Source: Candidatus Methanomethylophilaceae archaeon
Lineage (GTDB): Archaea > Thermoplasmatota > Thermoplasmata > Methanomassiliicoccales > Methanomethylophilaceae
DNA: 57,221 nt
Direction: 5' to 3'
Assembly (NCBI GenBank): GCA_944321505.1
Contig: CALULN010000020.1
Span: 1-57,221, forward strand
A program made the translations under genes and the position numbers. The notes beneath the pieces were generated by a model. The model was not told the DNA's origin and searched no databases. It was given only the letters and a program-made list of their open reading frames with translations. Shown here one piece after another: positions 49,982 through 57,221 of this stretch (position 1 is its first letter; each line of letters begins with the position of its first letter).

Positions 49982-50870
49982 TCACATGGAGAATCCGTCT
50001 CCCAGCAGGAAATCCCCCAGCAGATTCAGGCGTATGATGCCGTTCCGGGAGACGGTCAGCGGATCCATGGAGATGATGTATTTCGGGAAGGCATCCCTGA
50101 TCGCCAGGAGCGGGGCCTCCTTCCTGCGCTCCGTATCCGGGGTGCTCAGAACGTACGCATCTGCACTTAGGCGACGCGACGGCCTTGGAGACGACGAAAT
50201 CCACTTCCTTATCGCCCTGCTTCCCGACCGCTACGCCGTATCCGCGCGACACCAGCTCGTTGTGCACTATGTTCTCCAGCATCATGCCGGTGCGGAGCTC
50301 GGTCCTCGGTCCGGCGCCGTAGCTGTGCAATGCCGGGTCGGCAAGGTATGATTTGTACAGGGTCTTCAGCGCCTTCCTGCCCACCAGGTCCACGCGCATG
50401 CATCTGACAGCAAGCTTGCTGTCGAATATGAGTGCGAGGTACCTGTTCACGGTGGACGGCAGGATATCGATACGCTCGCTGCACAGATAGTCGGATACCG
50501 AAGTGGAGGAGATTGTGGCCGAAGGGGTGGACAGCACATATGCCAGTGTCCTTTCGAACGACCCGCGTCCGCGGACGCGGTTCCTAACGAGTATGTCCTT
50601 CTCGACGATCCCCCTCACTACGGACTGAACGTATTCAGCCTGGCTGTCGCTGTCGCCGAGGAAGAATATCCTGGGGAATCCTCCGTTGACGAGGTAGTCC
50701 TCCAGCTCCCCGCGCGGATCGAAACCTATCCCGTTCTGCTGTTTGAACTCCCTTATCCCGGACAGGGAGAACGGTATGATGCCGAACTCCACGTAGCGTC
50801 CGGTGAGCTTGGTCACCAGCTCACCGCTGAGGCAGAGGCCGGATCCTGTGACGAATACTGAGACATTCAA
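49982..50870 (-). pseudogene. AAA/DUF4143 ATPase, truncated and frameshifted
   Basis: The reading frame from 50870 matches the middle and C-terminal part of DUF4143 archaeal/bacterial ATPases: VFVTGSGLCLSGELVTKLTGRY, LEDYLVNGGFPRIFFL, SKLAVRCMRVDLVGRKAL, YLADPALHSYGAGPRTEL, ENIVHNELVSRGYGVAVG, EVDFVVSKA. The N-terminal Walker A region is absent. Near 50180-50195 a one-base shift leads into the expected ending AYVLSTPDTERRKEAPLLAI, PKYIISMDPLTVSRNGIIRL, stopping at 49982-49984. The gene is therefore dead at both ends. An AACGAT...ATCGTT inverted repeat (50869-50887) sits at the truncated end. Confidence 0.78.
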
Positions 50871-50953
50871 CGATACAAAAAATCGTTTTTCTCAAAGTTT
50901 CATATCGTTAATCATGGTCCTGCGTGTGCGCTATAGGTTGACGTGACATCATC

Positions 50954-52186
50954 CTACAGTTCGAGGAGCGTCTTACCCATCTTGGTTATGAGTCCGACCA
51001 CAAGCGCGTTGCCCATGGTGAAGTAGCGCTGTGAATCGGTCATGCCTTCGGTCCATCCATCGGGGAAGCCGTTCATGCGCTCGCATTCTATCGGCGTCAG
51101 CACCCTGTGCAGACCCGAGATAGGGTCTTTGATCAGATGGCTGCTGCGGTTCCTGGATCCCTCCGAGGTCAGCATGGTCCTCCCGGGGGCGTCCAGGTGA
51201 TCGGGGAAAGGTATGGCTCCTTCAGAGTAGTTGTACTCGATTCCTGTCTTCTTATTCACACGGACCATGTGTTTGGACCCCTTCATGACCTTCCATTTCT
51301 CCAGGTGGTCCTCTTCGGAGTAGGATGGATCGGCATCCTTCACAAGGATGTCCTTCAGCATCGTCCTTGGGCCATCGTATTCCGGTACGACCTCCATGCT
51401 GTGTATGATGCCTCCGACCATGCATCCGGAGTTGCGGAACTCCATTCTGAACCCATCGGACACCTTCTGAAGGGTGCTGAATGCGTTGCTTCCGATATCG
51501 ACGGTGATCAGTCCGCGTTTGGTGCCGACGGAGACAGGGAATGTGCGTGCGAAGAAGCCGCATCTCAGCATCACGTCCTCCGGGTCCGCTGATGCCAGCA
51601 TTTCGGAGTGATGGCTGTCCTTTCTGGACGCGAATATGAATGTCCTCCTCCTCTTCTGCACCAGTCCGTAGTCGGCGGCGTTGATGACCCTCCATTCGAC
51701 TGTGTACCCCAGGTCCGCGAGGCATCTGAGGATGACTCCGAAGTCCCTTCCGCGCTGTGATGCCGGGGATTTCAGCAACCGGTCCACGTTCTCCAACAGG
51801 ACGTATTGCGGTTTCCTAGCAGCAATGATGTCGTTGATGTACCACCAGAGGACACCTTTCTTCCCCTGGATGCCCTTGGCATTGGTGGTGGCGACGGAGT
51901 AATCCTGACATGGGAACCCTCCTACGAGGAGCCCTATGTCCTCGGGGACATCCTCTTTGACGAGGGCGATATCCTCATTGACATTCACCGAACCGGAGTT
52001 CCCGAAGTGGCGCTGGTAGCAATCGAATGCGAACTGATTCTTGCGACCCGGCTCCCACTGGTTCGCCCAGACGGTGACGAATCTGTCGGAGGCCGCCTCC
52101 AGTCCGCATCTGAATCCGCCGACGCCTGCGAACAGCTCAACAACCCTGATGTCCTCGTCCACTGACCTGGGAGAAGCAACAGGCAC
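50954..52186 (-). CDS. DNA (cytosine-5) methyltransferase
   Basis: A 410-residue m5C methyltransferase. Conserved motifs are in order: motif I VELFAGVGGF, motif IV GGFPCQDYS with the catalytic Cys, motif VI LLENVDRLL, motif VIII QKRRRTFIF, a target-recognition region of about 120 residues, and motifs IX-X (LTPIECERMNGFP, MGNALVVGLI). It pairs with a Vsr gene and a Sau3AI-like nuclease, so the likely target is GATC methylated at C; this specificity is inference from the nuclease family. Confidence 0.94.
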   Translation of the reverse strand: MPVASPRSVDEDIRVVELFAGVGGFRCGLEAASDRFVTVWANQWEPGRKNQFAFDCYQRHFGNSGSVNVNEDIALVKEDVPEDIGLLVGGFPCQDYSVATTNAKGIQGKKGVLWWYINDIIAARKPQYVLLENVDRLLKSPASQRGRDFGVILRCLADLGYTVEWRVINAADYGLVQKRRRTFIFASRKDSHHSEMLASADPEDVMLRCGFFARTFPVSVGTKRGLITVDIGSNAFSTLQKVSDGFRMEFRNSGCMVGGIIHSMEVVPEYDGPRTMLKDILVKDADPSYSEEDHLEKWKVMKGSKHMVRVNKKTGIEYNYSEGAIPFPDHLDAPGRTMLTSEGSRNRSSHLIKDPISGLHRVLTPIECERMNGFPDGWTEGMTDSQRYFTMGNALVVGLITKMGKTLLEL

Positions 52187-52187
52187 T

Positions 52188-52622
52188 TTAAGTTTTTGAT
52201 CCCCCGGTGACCGCGTCCTTTATCCGCTGGGCGACCGACCCAGCATCCTTCTTTATCTCGCATTCCCAAGCGACGATGACCGTCCACCCGTCTTCTTCGA
52301 GCAGGCGGATCTTCTCGGCATCCCTGCGGACGTTCGCTTCGAACTTCGCCGTCCAGTACTCAGAATTGTGATGGGGGATCGGAAGGTCGCACGACGGGCA
52401 TCTGTGCCAGAAGCAGCCGTTCACGAACACGGCCACTCTCTTGCCTGGGTAACAGATGTCGGGTCTGCCTGGCACCTTCCACTGCAGCCTGTACCCACTG
52501 CATCCCTCTTCCCTGAGGGCTTTGCGCAGCATCAGTTCCGGGGACGTGTCCTTCCTACGGTTCCCCTTCATGGATCTGGTGGTGTGCTCGTCCAAAGGAG
52601 GGCACACGATTCTTGCAGGCAT
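52188..52622 (-). CDS. vsr: Very short patch repair endonuclease
   Basis: A 144-residue Vsr protein that nicks next to T:G mismatches arising from deamination of 5-methylcytosine. TRSMKGNRRKDTSPELMLR at the start, VPGRPDICYPGKRVAVFVNG, and GCFWHRCP with zinc ligands are diagnostic. The start at 52622 gives the family opening. It immediately precedes the methyltransferase gene on the same strand. Confidence 0.93.
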   Translation of the reverse strand: MPARIVCPPLDEHTTRSMKGNRRKDTSPELMLRKALREEGCSGYRLQWKVPGRPDICYPGKRVAVFVNGCFWHRCPSCDLPIPHHNSEYWTAKFEANVRRDAEKIRLLEEDGWTVIVAWECEIKKDAGSVAQRIKDAVTGGSKT

Positions 52623-52659
52623 AGGGTTATCCTTGACTCCTGAGATACGCACCGTGTCC

Positions 52660-54099
52660 ATGGATGATTTCTCTTTCGACCCGAACGATGTGGACTCGGT
52701 GCTGAGGCATGCTTCGAAGCTCACAGGTCATACGATGCGTCAGATGCTGGTGAGCAGAGGCGTGGACGACATCGACATCCGCAATGGGAAAGGCAGCATG
52801 GGCAATCTGGTCGAGGAGGGGTGGTTCGATGTGGCGCCGAATTCCCGTGCAGAGCCCGACCTGCCCAACGTCCGGATAGAGATCAAGGTATCCCCGATCA
52901 AATACGGAGCCAAAGGGCACAGAGTGAAGGAGCGTATGGTTCTCGGGATAATTGACTACAACGAGGTGCCAGACAAAAGGTTCAGAATCTTCTCCGACAA
53001 GAACTCCCGCCTTCTGATCGTGTTCTACAGGTGGGAGGCAGGAACGGCCTCCCCGGACTACAAGGTAATCAAAGTTGTGTTCTGGGAGCCGGATGCCGAT
53101 GATCTGAGGATGATCAAGGAGGACTGGGATGTGATCGAGAGCTACATCATGTCCGGCCGGGCGCATGAGCTCTCGGAGCGTCATACCAAGCTTCTGGCTG
53201 CATGCACCAAAGGCGTCGGTCACGGAGCGGACCTCAGGAAGCAGCCTTTCAGCGATAAGCCAGCTAAGCAGCGCGCGTTGTCATTCAAGCCCTCGTACGT
53301 TGAGCACATTTTCAACAACTGGGATGACGTCAACGTGATTCTCTCCCAGAGCGGATGTCAGTCCGTTGGGGACGACAGCATCTCCGTTTCGGTGATGGGG
53401 GGCTGGAGCGAATCGGAGAGCTTCGAGCGGCACATCCTGAATCGTTTCGAACACTTCGTCGGCATGGATTGCAGGGCGATAGAGGAGGCGCTCTGCGTGC
53501 GCTTAAACCCCGACAGCAAGAGCTACTACTCTGATCTGGCACGTGCCATGGTCGGTGTGGTCGGGAAGAAGCGTATCAAGGAGTTTGATCAGGCAGGCAT
53601 AACCATGAAGACGATCCGTATGACGCGCAACCTGTCCTCCAAGGAGAGCATGTCGTTCCCCTACATCAGGTACGATAGGCTCGTGGACGAGACCTGGGAT
53701 GACAGTGACTTCTTCGAGCAGCTGGACACCATGTTCTTCTCTCCGGTGTTCCAGTTCAAGACCTCGCAGACGGAAGGTGTCGACCGCAGGGACCTGGTCT
53801 TCGCAGGGGCATTCTTCTGGGCCCTTGGCGAGGAAGACATGAAAGCCGCCGAGTCTGTATGGGCAGATACCAGGGACAAGGTCCGCAGAGGCGAGATCGG
53901 CGGTTTCGTCTCCATCTCCGATGACAGAGGATTCCATCTGCGCCCTCATGGGAGGGACAGCAGGGATCTGGTGGAGTTCAGAGGGTCGATGCAGAAGAAG
54001 TACTGCTTCTGGATCAACGCATCGATGATAGCGGGCATAGTCAGGGAGAACCTCGGCGGCCCCAGATCCACCAGGAGCGGCCTCATGAACCCGAATTAG
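52660..54099 (+). CDS. Sau3AI/MutH-like type II restriction endonuclease
   Basis: A 479-residue nuclease with the MutH/Sau3AI fold. The N-terminal domain has NGKGSMGNLVEEGWF and the catalytic D-x6-E-x-K in EPDLPNVRIEIKV (Asp67, Glu74, Lys76), then VKERMVLGIIDYNEV. A second MutH-like domain fills the C-terminal half, as in Sau3AI, where it is regulatory. Sau3AI cuts GATC. Together with the m5C methyltransferase and Vsr it forms a complete type II system arranged divergently. The ATG at 52660 starts 37 bases from vsr. The stop is TAG and overlaps the convergent FUSC gene. Confidence 0.85.
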   Translation: MDDFSFDPNDVDSVLRHASKLTGHTMRQMLVSRGVDDIDIRNGKGSMGNLVEEGWFDVAPNSRAEPDLPNVRIEIKVSPIKYGAKGHRVKERMVLGIIDYNEVPDKRFRIFSDKNSRLLIVFYRWEAGTASPDYKVIKVVFWEPDADDLRMIKEDWDVIESYIMSGRAHELSERHTKLLAACTKGVGHGADLRKQPFSDKPAKQRALSFKPSYVEHIFNNWDDVNVILSQSGCQSVGDDSISVSVMGGWSESESFERHILNRFEHFVGMDCRAIEEALCVRLNPDSKSYYSDLARAMVGVVGKKRIKEFDQAGITMKTIRMTRNLSSKESMSFPYIRYDRLVDETWDDSDFFEQLDTMFFSPVFQFKTSQTEGVDRRDLVFAGAFFWALGEEDMKAAESVWADTRDKVRRGEIGGFVSISDDRGFHLRPHGRDSRDLVEFRGSMQKKYCFWINASMIAGIVRENLGGPRSTRSGLMNPN

Positions 54100-55969
54100 G
54101 CATCCCGCGCATGTACCCGGCCACGATGATGTCGTACATCAGTCTGCGGTCCATCCGGTAATGCAGGACTATCCTCCTGGCGGCCATGACCAGCTCCGCC
54201 TCGTCATCGTCGAGGCCGGAGATGTCTGAGTACGGCAGGGGCTCGTCGGAGTCAAGGTCCGCGCCGATGACCTCCGACACCCTCTGTCTGCACAGCGGCG
54301 ACATGCCTCCGATGGACTTGTACAGCGACGAGCACTGGATGGACAGGGAGTCCTGCCTGATCTGGAACCTGCGGATCAGCGGGTCGTCCGCCTTCTCTGC
54401 GTTGATCATCATCTTCTGCGACATGCCTGCCGAGACGACGGAGTGCCTGGCATCATCCGCGGAGTTGTCGGTGCCGGCGAGGCACTCCCTGATGTTCGCT
54501 ATCCTCCGGTGGCTGTTGGCCAGGGACCTGGCCACCAGCTCCGTGTTGCCATCGGATATCCTGTACGGGAGGACCACCCTGTTGGCCACCATCGCCACCA
54601 GGGCACCGGCCAGGGTGAACACGATCCTCTCGAGGACGTCCGCATCGGGGTCCGGGGATGTCAGAGCGCTCACCGCCAGAACCACCATGGTGAAGAAGAG
54701 CATCTGATGATCGTACCTGCCTCCGCCCAGCACGGTGTAGAGGTATCCGGAAAGCAGAGCCAGAACCGCCAAGGACAGATTGCTCCCCTGGAAAATGATG
54801 AGCACCGCGGCGAACACCGCGGCACCGATGACGGTACCGGTGAGACGCATGACAGTCTTCTGCCAGGCGTCTTCCAGATACGGCACCAGCAGGGCTATGA
54901 CGGTGAACAGCAGGACCTGACCGCTTATCCAGTCCCAGTAGTCGGATGCGAACGCCACCAGGGAGAACATGAGCGCCATCCGGACGGCGAACGTGAATCT
55001 GGCGGAATCGTGACGGGCCTCCTCCCTCACGGATGCCATGATGTCGGGGATCATGGCCCTTATCATCATCCCCTGCCTGGGCTTGGGGGATTCCAGCACG
55101 GTGAGCCCGTTGGCAACGTCGCGGACGGAGGACCGCACGGCCAGGTCCGCATCGGGATGGGATGCGATGAGGCGCTCCGCTTCTGTTCTGACATCCTCCA
55201 GGGGCGCGCCGCCCAGCTCATGGCTCTCCACGGTCTCCATGAACGAGATGACGTCCGCCAGGCATCCGCTGGATCTCTCCCTCAGGCACACCGCCCTCCC
55301 CAGGTCCATCAGTGAGACGATCAGATCCAGCAGCGTGCGGTCCCTGGGCGACGTGAAGAAATGCCCCTTCAGCCTGTCGTACAGCCCCCGGTTCAGATCG
55401 GTGCACAGCCTCTCCAGCTCCGCCGCATCAGGCTCTCCGCCGTCCATCGCCTCCCGGGCGCGGACGGCGATCTCCCTGCAGACCGCCGCCACTCCCCTGT
55501 GGCTCATCTGCCTCCTGCTCCCGCGGTTTATCAGCACGTTCAGCGACACCACGAATGCGGCGGCGAACACCAGGCTGAGCAGGCGGTTCGGCAGCTCCTC
55601 CGCGGAGACCGGCATGATGACCATGACGGCGTAGAACAGCAGCAGCGGGAAGTGCATGGGCGATTTCAGGTCCTGCATGGAGGAGAACACCGTCAGGAAC
55701 ACCACGCAGAAATTCACCGCCAGTCCGAGGTAGGGGTTCAGGGTCGCCAGGAACGCACCGATGCCCAGGAACATCATGAATGCGGCCAGGCTGACGATGT
55801 TGGACACCGGACGGGAGGACATGTCCTTCCCCAGCATCAGCATGGCCGCCACCGCGGTTATGATGCCGAGCATGGCATGGGCCGTGCCGAAGAACATCAC
55901 GAACAGAGCGAAGAACACGCACACTATGGCGAATGTGGCGGTCTTGCCCGTCAGAGTCCTGCCGTCCAT
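54083..55969 (-). CDS. FUSC-family membrane protein
   Basis: A 628-residue protein with two blocks of membrane helices (about residues 10-150 and 330-465) separated by a helical cytoplasmic region, the arrangement of fusaric-acid-resistance/aromatic acid exporter (FUSC, YccS/AaeB-like) proteins. The signature second block includes RMALMFSLVAFASDYWDW and LTGTVIGAAVFAAVLIIFQG. Likely an efflux or envelope component; substrate unknown. Confidence 0.85.
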   Translation of the reverse strand: MDGRTLTGKTATFAIVCVFFALFVMFFGTAHAMLGIITAVAAMLMLGKDMSSRPVSNIVSLAAFMMFLGIGAFLATLNPYLGLAVNFCVVFLTVFSSMQDLKSPMHFPLLLFYAVMVIMPVSAEELPNRLLSLVFAAAFVVSLNVLINRGSRRQMSHRGVAAVCREIAVRAREAMDGGEPDAAELERLCTDLNRGLYDRLKGHFFTSPRDRTLLDLIVSLMDLGRAVCLRERSSGCLADVISFMETVESHELGGAPLEDVRTEAERLIASHPDADLAVRSSVRDVANGLTVLESPKPRQGMMIRAMIPDIMASVREEARHDSARFTFAVRMALMFSLVAFASDYWDWISGQVLLFTVIALLVPYLEDAWQKTVMRLTGTVIGAAVFAAVLIIFQGSNLSLAVLALLSGYLYTVLGGGRYDHQMLFFTMVVLAVSALTSPDPDADVLERIVFTLAGALVAMVANRVVLPYRISDGNTELVARSLANSHRRIANIRECLAGTDNSADDARHSVVSAGMSQKMMINAEKADDPLIRRFQIRQDSLSIQCSSLYKSIGGMSPLCRQRVSEVIGADLDSDEPLPYSDISGLDDDEAELVMAARRIVLHYRMDRRLMYDIIVAGYMRGMPNSGS

Positions 55970-56141
55970 AGGGGGTGGATGGCATATCCCGATATAACCC
56001 GAGTCGTCGATCGGTGGGTCGTCAATCCATCTCCCCTTCTACCTATATAGAGAGAATATGAGAAATGCACAATGAGGTGCGAAAGTCATCGGTACGGCTG
56101 TGTGTTCGCAGAGCGCAATCCGAGGTTCAGTCAGAAATGAG

Positions 56142-56225
56142 CGTGGAGGGGGGGATTCGAACCCCCGGGTCCTTGCGGACACTAGATTAGCAGTCTAGCG
56201 CCTTACCAGGCTGGGCCACCTCCAC
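56142..56225 (-). tRNA. tRNA-Ser (GCT)
   Basis: On the minus strand acceptor GTGGAGG pairs with CCTCCAC, discriminator G. The anticodon stem CTAGA/TCTAG encloses CTGCTAA (anticodon GCT). A long variable arm (TGTCCGCAAGGAC) marks a class II tRNA, and the T arm contains GGTTCGAATCC. CCA is not encoded. A TATA-like CTTATAATTA is 14-23 nt upstream. Confidence 0.95.
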
Positions 56226-56784
56226 AGCGACCCCTCCTAATTATAAGATGATATTAAAACTTTGGATTTGGGTCCGGGTCTGGCCTTTCGGCGGGGAAAC
56301 CGGGGCGGATAGGACGACACGGCCTCTGCTGCCGTCAGCAGGCCGTCAACGGTCCCGAAGAATGTATGGAAACGTCAGAATTTGCCCGATCTTAGCGGAA
56401 ATCTGCGGATTCTGATCGAATCTGCGGATCCGCATATGCAAATCTATAAATATGACTGCGAGATAGTGGGGCCTACTCAGTCAACTGGGAGAGGCATGAG
56501 ACCTACTCCTCCTCGGGAACGAGGGGGGCGGAAGTCTTATATACCTCCCTGTTGTACGGGGAGATGCGCGGGACGGCGACCCCCAAGGTCGAGTCCCCTG
56601 ATGGAGAGCCAAGATCTCCGCCGCAGGAGCGGCGTGCACTCTTGAGTTCTGACGTTCGATGCTACGAATGTTCCGTTAGACGGATCATTCGAACGAGTGT
56701 GCCGTTTAGCGGGACAGCGGTGAAACATGGTAAACTGCCAGTTTCAATTTCATCCATCATAAGACGTGAATAGTCAAGTGATTT
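56226..56784. promoter_or_regulatory. 16S rRNA promoter and leader region
   Basis: About 560 bases without genes. A strong TATA element CTATAAATATG lies at 56444-56454, preceded by two ATCTGCGGAT copies (56401-56410 and 56420-56429). A second TATA-like CTTATATACC lies at 56536-56545, so tandem promoters are likely. The remaining ~240 bases form the transcribed leader with GCCGC/GCGGC-type hairpins that probably pair with sequence beyond the 16S gene during processing. Confidence 0.6.
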
Positions 56785-57221
56785 GACTCCGGTTGATCCT
56801 GCCGGCGGCCACCGCTATAGGAATTCGATTAAGACATGCGAGTCGAGAGTCGTAATGGACTCGGCGGACTGCTCAGTAACACGTGGATAACATGCCCTAG
56901 AGTGGAGGATAATCTCGGGAAATTGAGGATAATACTCCATAGATCATAGGATCTGGAATGACTTATGGTCGAAAGTTCCGGCGCTCTAGGATTGGTCTGC
57001 GGCCTATCAGGTAGTAGTGGGTGTAACGGACCCACTAGCCCATGACGGGTATGGGCCTTGAGAGAGGGAGCCCAGAGATGGATTCTGAGACACGAATCCA
57101 GGCCCTACGGGGCGCAGCAGTCGCGAAAACTTCACACTGGAGGCAACTCCGATGAGGGAATTCCTAGTGCTAGCACATTAGTGTTAGCTTTTCTTAAGCG
57201 TAGATAACTTAAGGAATAAGG
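56785..57221 (+). rRNA. rrs: 16S ribosomal RNA, 5' part
   Basis: The mature 5' end GACTCCGGTTGATCCTGCCG is the archaeal 16S start. Recognisable downstream segments include ATTAAGACATGCGAGTCGAG, CAGTAACACGTGGATAAC, TAGTGGGTGTAACGGACCCA and CCAGGCCCTACGGGGCGCAG. The gene runs off the right edge after about 437 nt. Confidence 0.97.

Noticed and set aside
50869-50913. Insertion sequence terminal repeats around the dead ATPase
   Set aside because: Only a short AACGAT/ATCGTT repeat is visible; no transposase or matching distal end was found.

Overview
The window is about 57 kb of a high-GC methanogenic archaeon, most likely a member of the Methanomassiliicoccales (Thermoplasmatota). Archaeal origin is direct: ribosomal proteins L18e, S8e and L37Ae, RNA polymerase subunits N and P, Rnp2, SRP19, prefoldin, proteasome alpha, the exosome genes and TATA boxes 20-35 nt upstream of many starts. 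An hdrA-mvhD-mvhG-mvhA cluster without adjacent hdrBC and a 16S gene starting at the right edge point to hydrogen-dependent methanogens of that order. The order-level placement is an inference.

Left part (1-11,800): a divergent amrS/thiL pair and a larA / CCG Fe-S protein / folP operon. Next comes the most remarkable locus, a four-gene operon (5386-7376) encoding an E1-like enzyme, a ubiquitin-like protein with a Gly-Gly followed by a nine-residue tail, a canonical E2 with HPN and catalytic Cys, and a JAMM/Rpn11-type protease. A zinc-finger membrane protein is transcribed divergently from the same 51-bp gap. Together these make a near-complete eukaryote-like ubiquitin conjugation cycle. Then follow a SIS isomerase, an endonuclease IV homologue, the L18e-L13-S9-RpoN operon, tRNA-Pro and a hairpin-rich stretch.

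Accessory zone (11,750-19,260): an AlbA/Schlafen-type regulator with a repeat array upstream, a decayed gene remnant, an AAA ATPase plus subtilisin pair resembling the IetAS defence/plasmid-stability module, and a translationally coupled cassette of secreted and membrane proteins. These genes look less GC-rich than their neighbours.

Centre (19,270-36,000): fpg, dapB, an MFS transporter, a nitroreductase, a predicted metallopeptidase, the flavodiiron protein FprA, a YqaJ-type nuclease, a TctA-type permease, hpt, tyrS, and then the classical archaeal superoperon rnp2-psmA-sbds-rrp4-rrp41-rrp42-rpl37ae-rpoP-pcc1-pfdB-DHH. The first gene of that run encodes a membrane-anchored protein with a C4HC3 RING-variant-like zinc domain, a possible E3 partner for the ubiquitin-like system.

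Right part (36,100-57,221): the electron-bifurcating hdrA-mvhDGA operon, with an unusually long HdrA and an Ala/Pro-rich extension on MvhG. It is followed by a frameshifted YdeI-family gene, a metallophosphoesterase with a bifunctional NAD(P)HX repair enzyme, SRP19, S8e, a second phosphoesterase, DUF5714, an ABC exporter, a decayed DUF4143 ATPase, a type II restriction-modification island (m5C methyltransferase, Vsr, Sau3AI/MutH-like nuclease), a FUSC-family membrane protein, tRNA-Ser, and the promoter region and first ~437 nt of the 16S rRNA gene.
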